Notes: generated by a model from the letters alone, not told the origin. A stretch of 64,000 nt of DNA from a bacterium (GCA_017536545.1 JAFXHF010000001.1:30551-94550); one strand, 5' to 3'; shown: positions 35,362 to 44,550, counted from the first letter of the stretch. Made by a program: numbers and translations.

Positions 35362-35796
35362 TTATTCAATAATATCAACTCTGCGTTTATGTCTACCGCC
35401 TTCAAAACCTGTCTTTAACCAAATATCTGTAATATCAAGGGCTAAGTGCTCACCTATTACACGTTCACCTAGACATAAAATATTCGCATTGTTATGAGCT
35501 CTTGAAACACGGGCAGAATAAGTATCTGAACATAAAGCCGCTCTAATACCGTGTACTTTATTTGCGGCAATTGACATACCAATACCTGTACCACAAACTA
35601 AAATACCTCTATCAACTTTACCAGAAGTTACAAGTTCTGCAACTTTTCTTGCAATTTCAGGGTAATCACAAGATTCAGGAGTGTAAGTTCCTACATCAAT
35701 ATATTCGATATCTCTGATTTTTAAATAATCGATAATACTTTCTTTGTAACGGAAACCACCATGATCAGAACCTATTGCAACTTTTAAATGATTCAT
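35362..35796 (-). CDS. rpiB: Ribose-5-phosphate isomerase B
   Basis: 144 residues of the RpiB/LacAB family (ribose 5-phosphate to ribulose 5-phosphate). Motifs: A-I-G-S-D-H-G-G-F-R-Y-K, D-V-G-T-Y, G-I-L-V-C-G-T-G-I-G-M-S-I-A-A-N-K with the catalytic Cys, and A-R-A-H-N-N-A-N-type S-R-A-H-N-N-A-N-I. AAAAGGAG precedes the ATG. It is the upstream gene of an rpiB-rsfS pair. Confidence 0.96.
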   Translation of the reverse strand: MNHLKVAIGSDHGGFRYKESIIDYLKIRDIEYIDVGTYTPESCDYPEIARKVAELVTSGKVDRGILVCGTGIGMSIAANKVHGIRAALCSDTYSARVSRAHNNANILCLGERVIGEHLALDITDIWLKTGFEGGRHKRRVDIIE

Positions 35797-35892
35797 AAAT
35801 AAACTCCTTTTACATACTATAAAACAAATTTAGTCGTAAATACATTTTACAATTTTTAGACAAAAATGTAAATAGAATAAGTAAAAAATATA

Positions 35893-35920
35893 CAAAAAAG
35901 AGGCTATAATTAGCCTCTTA
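35893..35920 (-). terminator. Terminator of the flagellar operon
   Basis: The hairpin AAGAGGCTA-TAAT-TAGCCTCTT has a T tract on the minus strand, downstream of the hook/rod gene. Confidence 0.85.
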
Positions 35921-35956
35921 GTAATAAAATGGAGTTTAATATATAAAATTTACGTC

Positions 35957-36796
35957 TTATGAACTACTTACCATTTGCATTGCTTGTTGCAACAATTCTT
36001 TGTTAGATGAAATCAACTTATTTACAACTTCCATTTGTAATTTTGCCATTTGGTAGTATGAAATATTACCTTTAAAGTCTGAATTTGAAAGTTCTAACAA
36101 ACCTGAACGAATTTCACCACAACCTAACAAAGGTTTTCCTGAGGCTTCAGTTTCTAAGAATTGACCATCTTTATACTCATACAAACCTGCTGCATTGTGG
36201 AAATTACGAGTTGTGATTCTATAAAGTGGAACTACTTTTTTACCATTTTCAGCTTTTCCAACAATAGTTCCATCTTTTTTAATTTCATATTCGTCGTATT
36301 TACCTAAATACTTACCATTATTAGGATCGATCCACATTTTAATATTAGTAGTCGGGATATCTAAAGCTCCACCTTTTAAAGAAGTTTCTTGATATAAATC
36401 GGCAGTAATAGGTTTTGTACCTTGCATAATTTCACCTTTATCATTAAGGATATAACCTTGAACCGTATTACCATTTTTAGCTCGATAAACACCTTCACCA
36501 TCAAAAGTAAATTCACCCAAACGAGTATAAACACTTCGACCTTCAGCGGTTTTTGTTAAGAAGAAACCTTTTCCTTCCAAAAACACGTTATCACTAGATG
36601 TACCAGGTGTAGATTTACCCTGACTCATTTTTTTACTGTAGTCATCGTTAATAGCACCATTCAAGAAAGTCTTAAAGTTAACTTGTTTTTCTTTAAAACC
36701 TGGAGTATAAACGTTAGTCATGTTATCTGCGATAACATCCATCCAGTTAATCGTTGCATATTGTGTGTTTATTGCTGTTATAAATGCATCATTCAT
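35957..36796 (-). CDS. Flagellar hook-basal body protein (FlgE/F/G family)
   Basis: 279 residues. N-terminal I-A-D-N-M-T-N-V-Y-T-P-G-F-K-E-K and central G-K-G-F-F-L-T-K, Y-T-R-L-G-E-F-T-F-D mark the family. The C-terminal heptad region (L-E-L-S-N-S-D-F, Y-Y-Q-M-A-K-L-Q-M-E-V-V-N-K-L-I) packs in the rod or hook. The length lies between rod proteins FlgF/FlgG (about 250-265) and hook protein FlgE (about 400), so the exact member is uncertain. AAGGAG precedes the ATG. Downstream of fliJ and fliK in one operon, which favours a hook role. Confidence 0.85.
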   Translation of the reverse strand: MNDAFITAINTQYATINWMDVIADNMTNVYTPGFKEKQVNFKTFLNGAINDDYSKKMSQGKSTPGTSSDNVFLEGKGFFLTKTAEGRSVYTRLGEFTFDGEGVYRAKNGNTVQGYILNDKGEIMQGTKPITADLYQETSLKGGALDIPTTNIKMWIDPNNGKYLGKYDEYEIKKDGTIVGKAENGKKVVPLYRITTRNFHNAAGLYEYKDGQFLETEASGKPLLGCGEIRSGLLELSNSDFKGNISYYQMAKLQMEVVNKLISSNKELLQQAMQMVSSS

Positions 36797-36808
36797 AATA
36801 ACAACTCC

Positions 36809-37684
36809 TTATTGTTTATTTCTTCTATTTTCTTTTTGTTGCTTACTACCTCTATTTGAATATGACAAATCAGAGTATGGTAAATCGTTTTCTCTAAAAG
36901 TAGCTTTCAAAGATTCAATATTATTTCTTAAATATTGTTCTACAGCTTTATCGCCAGGGATAAAGTTAGCGGCTAAAGCACCGTCTTTTCCAACCCTTAA
37001 GATTACAGAAATATTTTGATCAAAATCTATTCTTAATGGTTGATTATTTTCTTTAGCAGTCATCAAAGCATTTAATAATGTTTGAGAAATTTGTGCACTT
37101 TGCTTAACTTGAGCCACTTCTGCACCATTATTCAATAAATTTTGGGCTTGAGCCACAACATTTTGAGCTGAAACATCATTTTGCTGAGTTAAACTTACAA
37201 AAAATTCAGCATCAGCTTTGGTCATAGAAATATTAGATGGCGAAAAATCTGGAGTAATAGCACCAGATAACTTTTGAGTGTCAGTAACTTGAGATAAAGG
37301 ACTTACTTGATTTGTTTTCACCATTTGTTGGATATCATTTGACAATTGATTATTCATATCCATCATTGATAATGTTGCATATTTTGTCAATTCAGGATTA
37401 TTATCTTTCAAATTGTTTTGAGATACGGCATCCTGAGTATTAGAACCTTGTTGCTCATTGTTTTCAGATTTTTCTGTAACTTCATTTACTTTATTCTCAG
37501 AAGATTTTTCAGACTTTTTAGTATCTTCTGTTTTCTCAGTAGAAGATACCTTATCCATCTCTTCTTTGAATGATGAATCAGTTGATTTCTTTGATACATC
37601 AGAGCCAACAGCACTTGACACTTGATTTGAAGAATTTGTGCTATTTACAGATGTGGACGATGGAGTTGTTGCGTTAATACTCAT
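36809..37684 (-). CDS. fliK: Flagellar hook-length control protein FliK-like
   Basis: 291 residues. A Ser/Thr/Asn/Lys-rich disordered N-terminal half (about 1-110) is followed by a C-terminal domain with L-R-I-D-F-D-Q-N-I-S-V-I-L-R-V-G-K-D-G-A-L-A-A-N-F. That is the pattern of the FliK C-terminal export-switch domain, which stops hook growth. It begins one base after the fliJ stop and lies between fliJ and a hook-type gene, matching the usual order. The assignment rests on context plus this domain. Confidence 0.75.
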   Translation of the reverse strand: MSINATTPSSTSVNSTNSSNQVSSAVGSDVSKKSTDSSFKEEMDKVSSTEKTEDTKKSEKSSENKVNEVTEKSENNEQQGSNTQDAVSQNNLKDNNPELTKYATLSMMDMNNQLSNDIQQMVKTNQVSPLSQVTDTQKLSGAITPDFSPSNISMTKADAEFFVSLTQQNDVSAQNVVAQAQNLLNNGAEVAQVKQSAQISQTLLNALMTAKENNQPLRIDFDQNISVILRVGKDGALAANFIPGDKAVEQYLRNNIESLKATFRENDLPYSDLSYSNRGSKQQKENRRNKQ

Positions 37685-37685
37685 A

Positions 37686-38174
37686 TTAAATACCTTCTAT
37701 TTCACTTAACTGTTTTAATATTTCTTTCTCTTCCTCTTCGGCTCTTTCAAGATTTGCCTTATAAAACCTTGTAACACCGAGTTCAGAAAACTGTTTAAGC
37801 TCCGCAGCTTTTTCTTCTGCAAGATAAGCCTCTTTACTTTTTTCTTTGTGCTTTTCAAGAACTTTTACAGCTTGTTCACATTTTACAAGTTTATCAATCT
37901 CTTCATCTAGCTTCGCTTGAAGTTCTTGTCGCCGAATTTCTAATTGTTCAGCTTTTGCCCAAAGATGCCTTAGAAAGTTATCATACGATTCATACATCAT
38001 AGGATCAGCATTTCTCATACCAGCTTTGGTGTCCAAAATATCTTGATTATTTTTCTTGATATCCTGTTCAGCTTGATAGACTGCCTGTTGAGCCTTTTGA
38101 ACTTTCATTCTCTGCTCTTCTTTTTGGTTTATTCTAAAATCTAGTACCTTCTGCAATCTATACCTGAATGGCAT
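37686..38174 (-). CDS. fliJ: Flagellar export protein FliJ
   Basis: 162 residues, almost wholly coiled coil (R-L-Q-K-V-L-D-F-R-I-N-Q-K-E-E-Q, Q-A-V-Y-Q-A-E-Q-D-I-K). The N-terminal F-R-Y-R-L-Q-K-V-L-D pattern is typical of FliJ, the central stalk of the flagellar export ATPase FliI. fliI is not in the window and may lie elsewhere. The gene is first of the three-gene minus-strand operon. Confidence 0.82.
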   Translation of the reverse strand: MPFRYRLQKVLDFRINQKEEQRMKVQKAQQAVYQAEQDIKKNNQDILDTKAGMRNADPMMYESYDNFLRHLWAKAEQLEIRRQELQAKLDEEIDKLVKCEQAVKVLEKHKEKSKEAYLAEEKAAELKQFSELGVTRFYKANLERAEEEEKEILKQLSEIEGI

Positions 38175-38275
38175 GTTAACACTCTTTCTTAAGATTATTA
38201 TGTCTTATTATCAAAGAGCACGAAACATCTAAACGTATGATATTGTTATAATGACAATAAAAGAAAAGTCAAAAA

Positions 38276-38312
38276 ATATGCCGTCCATAATTTGAACGAC
38301 ATATTTTTTATA
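38276..38312 (-). terminator. Terminator of rpsA
   Basis: An 11-bp stem (with G-U pairs), ATATGTCGTTC/GGACGGCATAT on the minus strand, is followed by a T run just after the rpsA stop. Confidence 0.8.
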
Positions 38313-38325
38313 TAATCATCAATTA

Positions 38326-39417
38326 TTATTCTTCCTCTGCTTTTGGTTCTTCAACTGGAACCGAAGATTGCTCGTTTACAGAAAGAGCAATTCTCTTATC
38401 AGCAGGGTTGAATTTTAAAACATATGTACTTATCTTATCTCCAACTTTTATAATTGATTTTGATTCATTTTGAAAATCAACAACTTCATTATGAGGAAGT
38501 AATGCTTCAACTCCAGGGAACACTTCAATAAATGCACCAAAGTGTTTCAAACGAGTAACTACACCTTCAACTTTATCTCCCTCTTTAATTTTGTCAGCTG
38601 CTTCAATCCATGGATCTGGTTCTAAGTTTTTCAAACTTAAAGATACTCTTTGTTTATCGTGATCAACTGCGATAACTTCCACATCAATTTTATCACCAAC
38701 TTTTAAGATATCAGTTGGGTGATCAATCCATCTCCAAGATAATTGAGATAATGGAAGTAAACCATCTAAACCACCAAGATCAACAAAAGCTCCGAAATCT
38801 GTAATTCTTACAACTTCACCTTTAACAACTTGGCCTGGTTCAATTTGAGAGAAGATATTTTTTCTAGCTTCTTCTGCAGTATCTTCAAATACCTTCTTAT
38901 TAGAAAGAATAAAGTTATTTTGTTGAACATCTAAAGTTAAAATCTTAAGTTCTAATTTAGAACCAACTTCAACTTCAGTTTCTCTTGCTCTAAGTTGAGA
39001 AGAAGGAATAAATCCTCTAACTCCTGAAACTTCAACCAAGATACCACCTTTAACAACGTTAACAACAGTACCTAAAATAGTTTCATCAGCAGCTTTTGCT
39101 TTTTCAAGTTCTTTCCAAGCATAAGCAAAATCAACTTTTTTCTTAGAAAGTAAGAATTTACCTTCATCATCTTCTTCTTTTATAATCAAGAATTCGCCTT
39201 CTTGACCTTTTTCAAATTTATCTTCGATGTTTTCACCTTTATCAACAGCTTCGTAAGCTGGAATAACTGCAGTCGTTTTCGCACCAATATCAACTAAAAC
39301 ACCTTGGCTATCAAAACCACATACAACACCTTTAACTAAATCACCCTTTTGAAACTTATAATCATACTTTTCAAGTAAAGCCTCAAAATCTAGTTCTGCT
39401 TCCTTTTTTGTTACCAT
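38326..39417 (-). CDS. rpsA: 30S ribosomal protein S1 (four S1 domains)
   Basis: 363 residues from the ATG at 39417, which has GGAG seven bases upstream. Four S1 RNA-binding repeats are seen: G-D-L-V-K-G-V-V-C-G-F (about 30), E-T-I-L-G-T-V-V-N-V (about 115), G-Q-V-V-K-G-E-V-V-R-I-T-D-F-G-A-F-V-D-L (about 195) and G-D-K-V-E-G-V-V-T-R-L-K-H-F-G-A-F (about 280). S1 unfolds mRNA at the platform of the 30S subunit. Four repeats is shorter than the six of Proteobacteria. The C-terminus is acidic. Confidence 0.93.
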   Translation of the reverse strand: MVTKKEAELDFEALLEKYDYKFQKGDLVKGVVCGFDSQGVLVDIGAKTTAVIPAYEAVDKGENIEDKFEKGQEGEFLIIKEEDDEGKFLLSKKKVDFAYAWKELEKAKAADETILGTVVNVVKGGILVEVSGVRGFIPSSQLRARETEVEVGSKLELKILTLDVQQNNFILSNKKVFEDTAEEARKNIFSQIEPGQVVKGEVVRITDFGAFVDLGGLDGLLPLSQLSWRWIDHPTDILKVGDKIDVEVIAVDHDKQRVSLSLKNLEPDPWIEAADKIKEGDKVEGVVTRLKHFGAFIEVFPGVEALLPHNEVVDFQNESKSIIKVGDKISTYVLKFNPADKRIALSVNEQSSVPVEEPKAEEE

Positions 39418-39524
39418 AATTAACTCCATTGTCAAAAAATAGACACTACCATTATTATACGACTACAATAGTATCAAAATTATGCAAATATGTAAAGGTT
39501 TGTAACGATTACTTAATAATTAAC

Positions 39525-39557
39525 AAAAAGAGACCCGCATTTGCGAGCCTCTTTTTT
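39525..39557 (-). terminator. Terminator of valS
   Basis: A GAGGCTCGC/GCGGGTCTC stem (two G-U pairs) on the minus strand is followed by T residues, immediately after the valS stop. Confidence 0.82.
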
Positions 39558-39569
39558 AAATAATTCATC

Positions 39570-42218
39570 CTATGCCTTTAAAGATGATATCAAATCATTA
39601 ATGGCTTTTTCTTGAACAAGAATTTCATCAATTCTAGCTTTTGTTTGGTTAATCAATTCAACAGGAGCATTTGCCACAAATTTTGGATTGTTAACTCGAC
39701 CTTCTAATGATTTTCTCTCACCTTCAAGTTTTGCCAATTTCTTTTCTTGTCTTGCAATTTCAGCGTTGAAATCAATTAAGTTTTCAAGCGGGATTGCAAT
39801 TTTAGACGCTGAAACTACAGCTGTTGCACACTTATCAGGGACAGGAGCTGACGCTGGAGCATAAGAAATATTTTCAACTTTAGCCATTCTCTTGATATAA
39901 CTTTCAATAGCTTCAAATACTGGTTTTTCATCGTCAACTGCATGAATTTTAATATCAAAATTAATACTCATTGCAATATTGAAACTTTGACGAACGTTAC
40001 GTAAAGATTTAATAGTTTCGAATACTAATTCCATTTCACGAGCTTCAGCTGGATAAGATAAAACATCCTGATAAATTGGGTAATCAGCTAACATAATAGC
40101 TTTGAATTCAGATTCTTTTGGAATTAATTGCCATACACGTTCTGTAATATGAGGCATAATTGGGTGTAACAATCTCAAAGACATATCAAGAACATAACGC
40201 AATACACGTTGAGTATTCAATTTGATAGACTCATCTTGAAGTTGAACTTTTGCAATTTCAACATACCAATCACAGTATGAATTCCAGAAGAAATCATAAA
40301 GAACGTGAGCAGTTTCACCAATTCTGTAATTTTCAATATTTGTATTAACTTCTTTTGCAACGTTATTTAATTTATCTAAAATCCACTTATCAGCGATTGT
40401 CAATTTAGACAAATCAATATCATTATTATCAACACCATCAAGGTTCATCAATACAAATCTTGAAGCGTTCCAAATTTTGTTAGCAAAGTTTCTACCATAT
40501 TCAAAACGTTCATCACTAATTTTGATATCTTGACCACCATAGGTACAAAGTGAAGTCATTGTAAATCTTAAAGCATCACAACCATATTTATCAATAATAA
40601 CAACAGGGTCAATTGTGTTACCTTTAGATTTTGACATTTTTTGACCTTTTTCATCACGAATCAAACCGTGAATATAAACAGTACCAAATGGAGCTTTGCC
40701 TGTAAATTCTAGACCCATTGTAATCATTCTTGCAACCCAGAAGAAAATAATATCAAAACCAGTTACAAGAGTTGTAGTTGGGTAGAATTTTTTATAATCC
40801 TCAGTTTCAGCATTAGGGAATCCCATTGTACTAAATGGCCACAATCCAGAAGAGAACCAAGTATCAAGACAGTCTGTATCTTGGATATAATTTTCTGGAT
40901 CTGGATTTTCTTTAGCAACAACCATTTCTCCAGTTAGTTTATGATAATAAGCTGGAATTTGGTGTCCCCACCAGATTTGACGAGAAATACACCAATCACG
41001 AATATTTTCCATCCAGCCTAGATAGTTTTTCTCCCAACGTTCAGGAATAAATTTAATTCTACCATCTTTAACAGCTGCAATAGCTTCTTTTGCCAATGGT
41101 TCCATTTTAACAAACCATTGTTCAGAAAGTAACGGCTCAATTGTTGTATTACATCTTTGACATTTACCAACATTATGCTCGTGATCTTTTACTCTTAATA
41201 AAGAATGATTATCTTCAAGCATTTTAATAATTTGCTTACGAGCTTCATATCTATCTAAACCGTGAAGATTTGACGGAACTTCACCACAAGCCTTCATCTT
41301 ACCTTCACCATCAATAACCCAAATAGGCTTAAAGTTGTGACGTTTACCAACTTCAAAATCGTTAGGGTCGTGTGCTGGAGTAATTTTAACAGCACCAGTA
41401 CCAAAAGATTTATCAACATATTCATCAGCAATAATTGGAATTTCACGACCAGTTAGAGGAATTACAACGGTTTTACCAATTAGTTCAGAATATTTATAAT
41501 CAGTTGGGTTTACTGCAATTGCAACATCACCAAAAATTGTTTCTGGACGAGTTGTTGCAACAATAATTGCCCCTGATTCACCTTTTAATGGGTAAGAAAT
41601 TTCCCACAAATGTCCTTGTTCTGTTTCATATTCAGTTTCAACATCTGAAATTGCAGATTGACAACGAGGACACCAGTTCACAATATAAGCACCTTTATAG
41701 ATTAAACCTTTTTCATAAAGTTTTACAAAAACTTCTTTTACTGCTTGAGAACATCCTTCATCAAAAGTAAATCTTTCTCTTGAACGATCAAAAGAAGCAC
41801 CCAAACGTTTCATTTGGTCTAAGATTGCACCTTTATGTTGATTTGTCCATTCCCAAGTTCTTTCCAAGAACTTTTCACGTCCTAAGTCATGACGAGTCAA
41901 ACCTTCTTTTGCAATTTGTCTTTCTACAACAGCTTGTGTTGCTAACCCAGCATGGTCAGTTCCAGGAATCCAAAGAGCTTCATACCCACTCATCCTATGA
42001 TATCTAACTAAAATATCTTGCAATGTTTCATCAAGAGCATGACCCATATGCAACACTCCTGTAACATTTGGAGGCGGAATCACCATAGAATAAGGTTTTT
42101 TAGGACTTTTAGCATCTGCCTTAAAACACTCATTTTCTTCCCAAAATTTGTAAATACTTTCTTCTGTTTCTCCCGCATTATAAACGGTAGGTAAATCTTC
42201 AATCTTAATTGCCGGCAT
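39570..42218 (-). CDS. valS: Valyl-tRNA synthetase
   Basis: 882 residues, class I enzyme. P-P-P-N-V-T-G-V-L-H-M-G-H (HIGH motif at 57-60) and K-M-S-K-S (527-531) form the ATP site. The editing domain lies between (T-T-R-P-E-T-I-F-G-D, G-T-G-A-V-K-I-T-P-A-H-D-P-N-D). The zinc-type C-P-R-C and C-Q-R-C pairs are present. The last 60 residues are the tRNA-binding coiled-coil arm typical of ValS. GAGGA precedes the ATG. Confidence 0.98.
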   Translation of the reverse strand: MPAIKIEDLPTVYNAGETEESIYKFWEENECFKADAKSPKKPYSMVIPPPNVTGVLHMGHALDETLQDILVRYHRMSGYEALWIPGTDHAGLATQAVVERQIAKEGLTRHDLGREKFLERTWEWTNQHKGAILDQMKRLGASFDRSRERFTFDEGCSQAVKEVFVKLYEKGLIYKGAYIVNWCPRCQSAISDVETEYETEQGHLWEISYPLKGESGAIIVATTRPETIFGDVAIAVNPTDYKYSELIGKTVVIPLTGREIPIIADEYVDKSFGTGAVKITPAHDPNDFEVGKRHNFKPIWVIDGEGKMKACGEVPSNLHGLDRYEARKQIIKMLEDNHSLLRVKDHEHNVGKCQRCNTTIEPLLSEQWFVKMEPLAKEAIAAVKDGRIKFIPERWEKNYLGWMENIRDWCISRQIWWGHQIPAYYHKLTGEMVVAKENPDPENYIQDTDCLDTWFSSGLWPFSTMGFPNAETEDYKKFYPTTTLVTGFDIIFFWVARMITMGLEFTGKAPFGTVYIHGLIRDEKGQKMSKSKGNTIDPVVIIDKYGCDALRFTMTSLCTYGGQDIKISDERFEYGRNFANKIWNASRFVLMNLDGVDNNDIDLSKLTIADKWILDKLNNVAKEVNTNIENYRIGETAHVLYDFFWNSYCDWYVEIAKVQLQDESIKLNTQRVLRYVLDMSLRLLHPIMPHITERVWQLIPKESEFKAIMLADYPIYQDVLSYPAEAREMELVFETIKSLRNVRQSFNIAMSINFDIKIHAVDDEKPVFEAIESYIKRMAKVENISYAPASAPVPDKCATAVVSASKIAIPLENLIDFNAEIARQEKKLAKLEGERKSLEGRVNNPKFVANAPVELINQTKARIDEILVQEKAINDLISSLKA

Positions 42219-42378
42219 TGTAAATTATCCTCATATTTATAATCTATCTATAGCTACAGAATAACACAAAAAAATTAGAAAAATTCGATATGTAACAAAA
42301 CTTGTAAAGTGTTGAAAATTAAAGAAAAATTTGATATAATAAAAGAATAAGATATATTTTATTTGATGGAGTTAGAGT

Positions 42379-44364
42379 ATGAATTTTAAAAATAAAAAAC
42401 AAGCGTATACATTAGCAGAAATCATGTTAGTTATACTTGTTTTAACGATTATATTTGCTGCAATGGCACCAATCTTTACAAAAAGAAAAACCACTCAATT
42501 TACAAGTAAATATAACGTTTGGAGTTACGTAGACCTTACAAACTTTGATGCTTCTTACAACCCAGGGGACCCATCATTTACTGGTCAACTGTTCTTTGGG
42601 ATTACTCCTAGTGATGCTAACTCCGTAACTTCTGAATTTGTACCTCTATCAAAAATTGTTATCAGAGGTGGTACAGTAACATCAAGCGATAAGTTACAAA
42701 GACAAATTCAGTTCCGATATGGTAGAACAAATTCAAATAAAAACGGAACATTTGCAGGAACTTGGTATGTTAACAGAAAGAATATTTTGTTAGGTGGCGC
42801 TTACAAAGATTTAAATTACAACGAATCAGTTGGGGCAAGAGACAACGTTGCGGTTGGTTATGATGCACTAACAAGTCTTGTTGCAGGACGAGGTAACGTT
42901 GCAATTGGCTATCGAGCATTAAGCACGCTAACTTCATCAAATAATAACGTTGCTATTGGTACAAGTGCGGCTTGGCAAAACAACAAGGAAAAAAATGTGT
43001 TTATAGGTTCCCAAGCTGGATATAATACTAAAGCTGAGCAAACAGTTGCTATTGGTTATAAAGCTGGTCTTGGTTCAATAACTCAGCCACAAAACCTGAT
43101 TGTTGGAGCTTATGCTGGTGGCGGCTTAAGCAGTAATGCCATGGGACGTGGAAATACCGCTATTGGATATGCCGCACTAGGTAAACTAGGCTCTGGTACT
43201 GGTAACGTTGCAATAGGTTACAATGCTCTTGGTAGTTTAACATCGGGTGAATATAATATTGCAATTGGTTATAATGCTTGTAGTGAGCTTGAAAAAGGCT
43301 CCTATAAGACTTGTATTGGTTATAATTCTGGCCCTAAAAAGAGAAGTAGTAATTTAAGGGTAACAGGAAGCCGTAACAAGTCAAATAATGGTTCGGCATA
43401 CTTACTATGGGGCGGAACTGGTGATGGTGCAGCTAAAGATGATACACAAGAACGTATCTATATTGGTGGAACTCCAAGGAATTTTGGGGGAGATGCAATA
43501 TTAGAAATTCACAACGTCAAAGGAACCGATGGCAAATTGGGCGATCCTGTCACTGGTGTAAACACACAAATAACTGGAAGTGTTACAACTATAATCAATG
43601 GAAACTTAATAGTTAGAGGAAGACCTTACTTTACTGTAGGTAATACCCTATACCACTTCCATAATGACACAGCATTAGGTAGTGTGAGTGACACTAGACA
43701 GTATCGATTTTATGGTTTCACTGCTGGAGATTCAAAATATGCATCATGTACAACAACACCTTATAGTCACTACAGTTCTTGGGGTGCAAAATGTCCAAAT
43801 TTAAAAACAGCAGGTTCTAGCTCAGGTTCTAGCTCAGGTTCTAGTTCTAGTGGTTCTAGCACTTCCGGTAGTGGCGGAGGTGGTGGAGGCGGTGGTGTTG
43901 ACTGCCATGAACTTCAAGCCGATATAGATAATGCTTTGAACGAACAAGATAGACATAATGCACAAATGTATTTCGCGACAGTATGTTCAGACAGAAGGCT
44001 AAAAAATATCAGCGATAGAAATTATGCGGGCCTAAAAGAGTTAAGAAAACTAAAAGTTTATAATTTCACATTTAAAAATGATAAAAATAAACTTCCTCAA
44101 GTTGGGGTTATGGCTCAAGAACTTCAAAAAGTATTCCCTAATTCTGTATTTGAAGATGAAAATGGATACTTAAGAATTAGATGGGATGAAATGTTCTATG
44201 CTGCAATTAACGCAATCAAAGAGCTTGATAAGAAAATTGTTTCTCTAGTAAAACGAGCAACTAAAGTTGAGACCCAGATAACTAAACTTGAAAAAGAAAA
44301 CGTAGAGTTAAAAGCTCAAGTTGAAAGCTTAGCAGCAAGAGTTAATAAACTAAAAGCTCAGTAA
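42379..44364 (+). CDS. Pilin-like adhesin with YadA-type head repeats and S74 chaperone (copy A)
   Basis: 661 residues. The class III leader K-K-Q-A is followed by Y-T-L-A-E-I-M-L-V-I-L and a hydrophobic helix (Glu at +5, Ala instead of Gly at -1). A beta-rich spacer leads to about ten N-V-A-I-G-Y-x-A-type repeats (about 155-320), the left-handed beta-roll of YadA-like heads. A Cys pair (C301, C312), an I-L-E-I-H-N segment, and a Ser/Gly-rich linker follow. The C-terminal 125 residues start at S537 in C-S-D-R-R-L-K and match the peptidase S74 intramolecular chaperone, ending in a coiled coil. It should be exported by pilus or type II machinery, trimerise through the S74 domain, then shed it. 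GGAG sits seven bases upstream. Two paralogues lie downstream of metK. Confidence 0.85.
   Translation: MNFKNKKQAYTLAEIMLVILVLTIIFAAMAPIFTKRKTTQFTSKYNVWSYVDLTNFDASYNPGDPSFTGQLFFGITPSDANSVTSEFVPLSKIVIRGGTVTSSDKLQRQIQFRYGRTNSNKNGTFAGTWYVNRKNILLGGAYKDLNYNESVGARDNVAVGYDALTSLVAGRGNVAIGYRALSTLTSSNNNVAIGTSAAWQNNKEKNVFIGSQAGYNTKAEQTVAIGYKAGLGSITQPQNLIVGAYAGGGLSSNAMGRGNTAIGYAALGKLGSGTGNVAIGYNALGSLTSGEYNIAIGYNACSELEKGSYKTCIGYNSGPKKRSSNLRVTGSRNKSNNGSAYLLWGGTGDGAAKDDTQERIYIGGTPRNFGGDAILEIHNVKGTDGKLGDPVTGVNTQITGSVTTIINGNLIVRGRPYFTVGNTLYHFHNDTALGSVSDTRQYRFYGFTAGDSKYASCTTTPYSHYSSWGAKCPNLKTAGSSSGSSSGSSSSGSSTSGSGGGGGGGGVDCHELQADIDNALNEQDRHNAQMYFATVCSDRRLKNISDRNYAGLKELRKLKVYNFTFKNDKNKLPQVGVMAQELQKVFPNSVFEDENGYLRIRWDEMFYAAINAIKELDKKIVSLVKRATKVETQITKLEKENVELKAQVESLAARVNKLKAQ
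43813..43848 (+). repeat. 12-bp tandem repeat coding a Ser/Gly linker
   Basis: GGTTCTAGCTCA occurs twice exactly and then a third time with two changes (GGTTCTAGTTCT), followed by more TCTAG/GGT-type units and a glycine run. It codes the flexible linker between the repeat body and the S74 domain. The unit is a multiple of three, so copy-number change would alter length without a frameshift. Confidence 0.75.
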
Positions 44365-44382
44365 AATCAAATAACAAAGATA

Positions 44383-44415
44383 AAAAGAGGACATCAATAA
44401 GATGCCCTCTTTTTA
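44383..44415 (+). terminator. Terminator after adhesin copy A
   Basis: The hairpin AAAGAGGACATC-AATAA-GATGCCCTCTTT (one mismatch) is followed by Ts. It separates the adhesin from metK. Confidence 0.85.
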
Positions 44416-44475
44416 TTAACTTTTATTATGAATTATCCCTTGAATATTTGCTAAAAAAAATACTTTGAACTAAAC

Positions 44476-44540
44476 TATAAACTAATGGCGTGCCGGGTTG
44501 GAATTAAAAGACTTACCGGCGGTGAAAATAAATTAAGGAG
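44476..44540 (+). promoter_or_regulatory. Candidate pseudoknot leader of metK, riboswitch-like
   Basis: A TATAAA at 44476 would start RNA near 44488. The leader has a GC-rich stem GCCGG (44492-44496) with CCGGC (44516-44520). Loop bases CTTA (44512-44515) can pair with TAAG (44534-44537), which overlaps the AAGGAG ribosome-binding site. This is an H-type pseudoknot layout able to hide the Shine-Dalgarno, as in translational SAM riboswitches. I cannot match it to a named class. metK control by SAM is inference. Confidence 0.4.
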
Positions 44541-44550
44541 AAAAAAAGAA

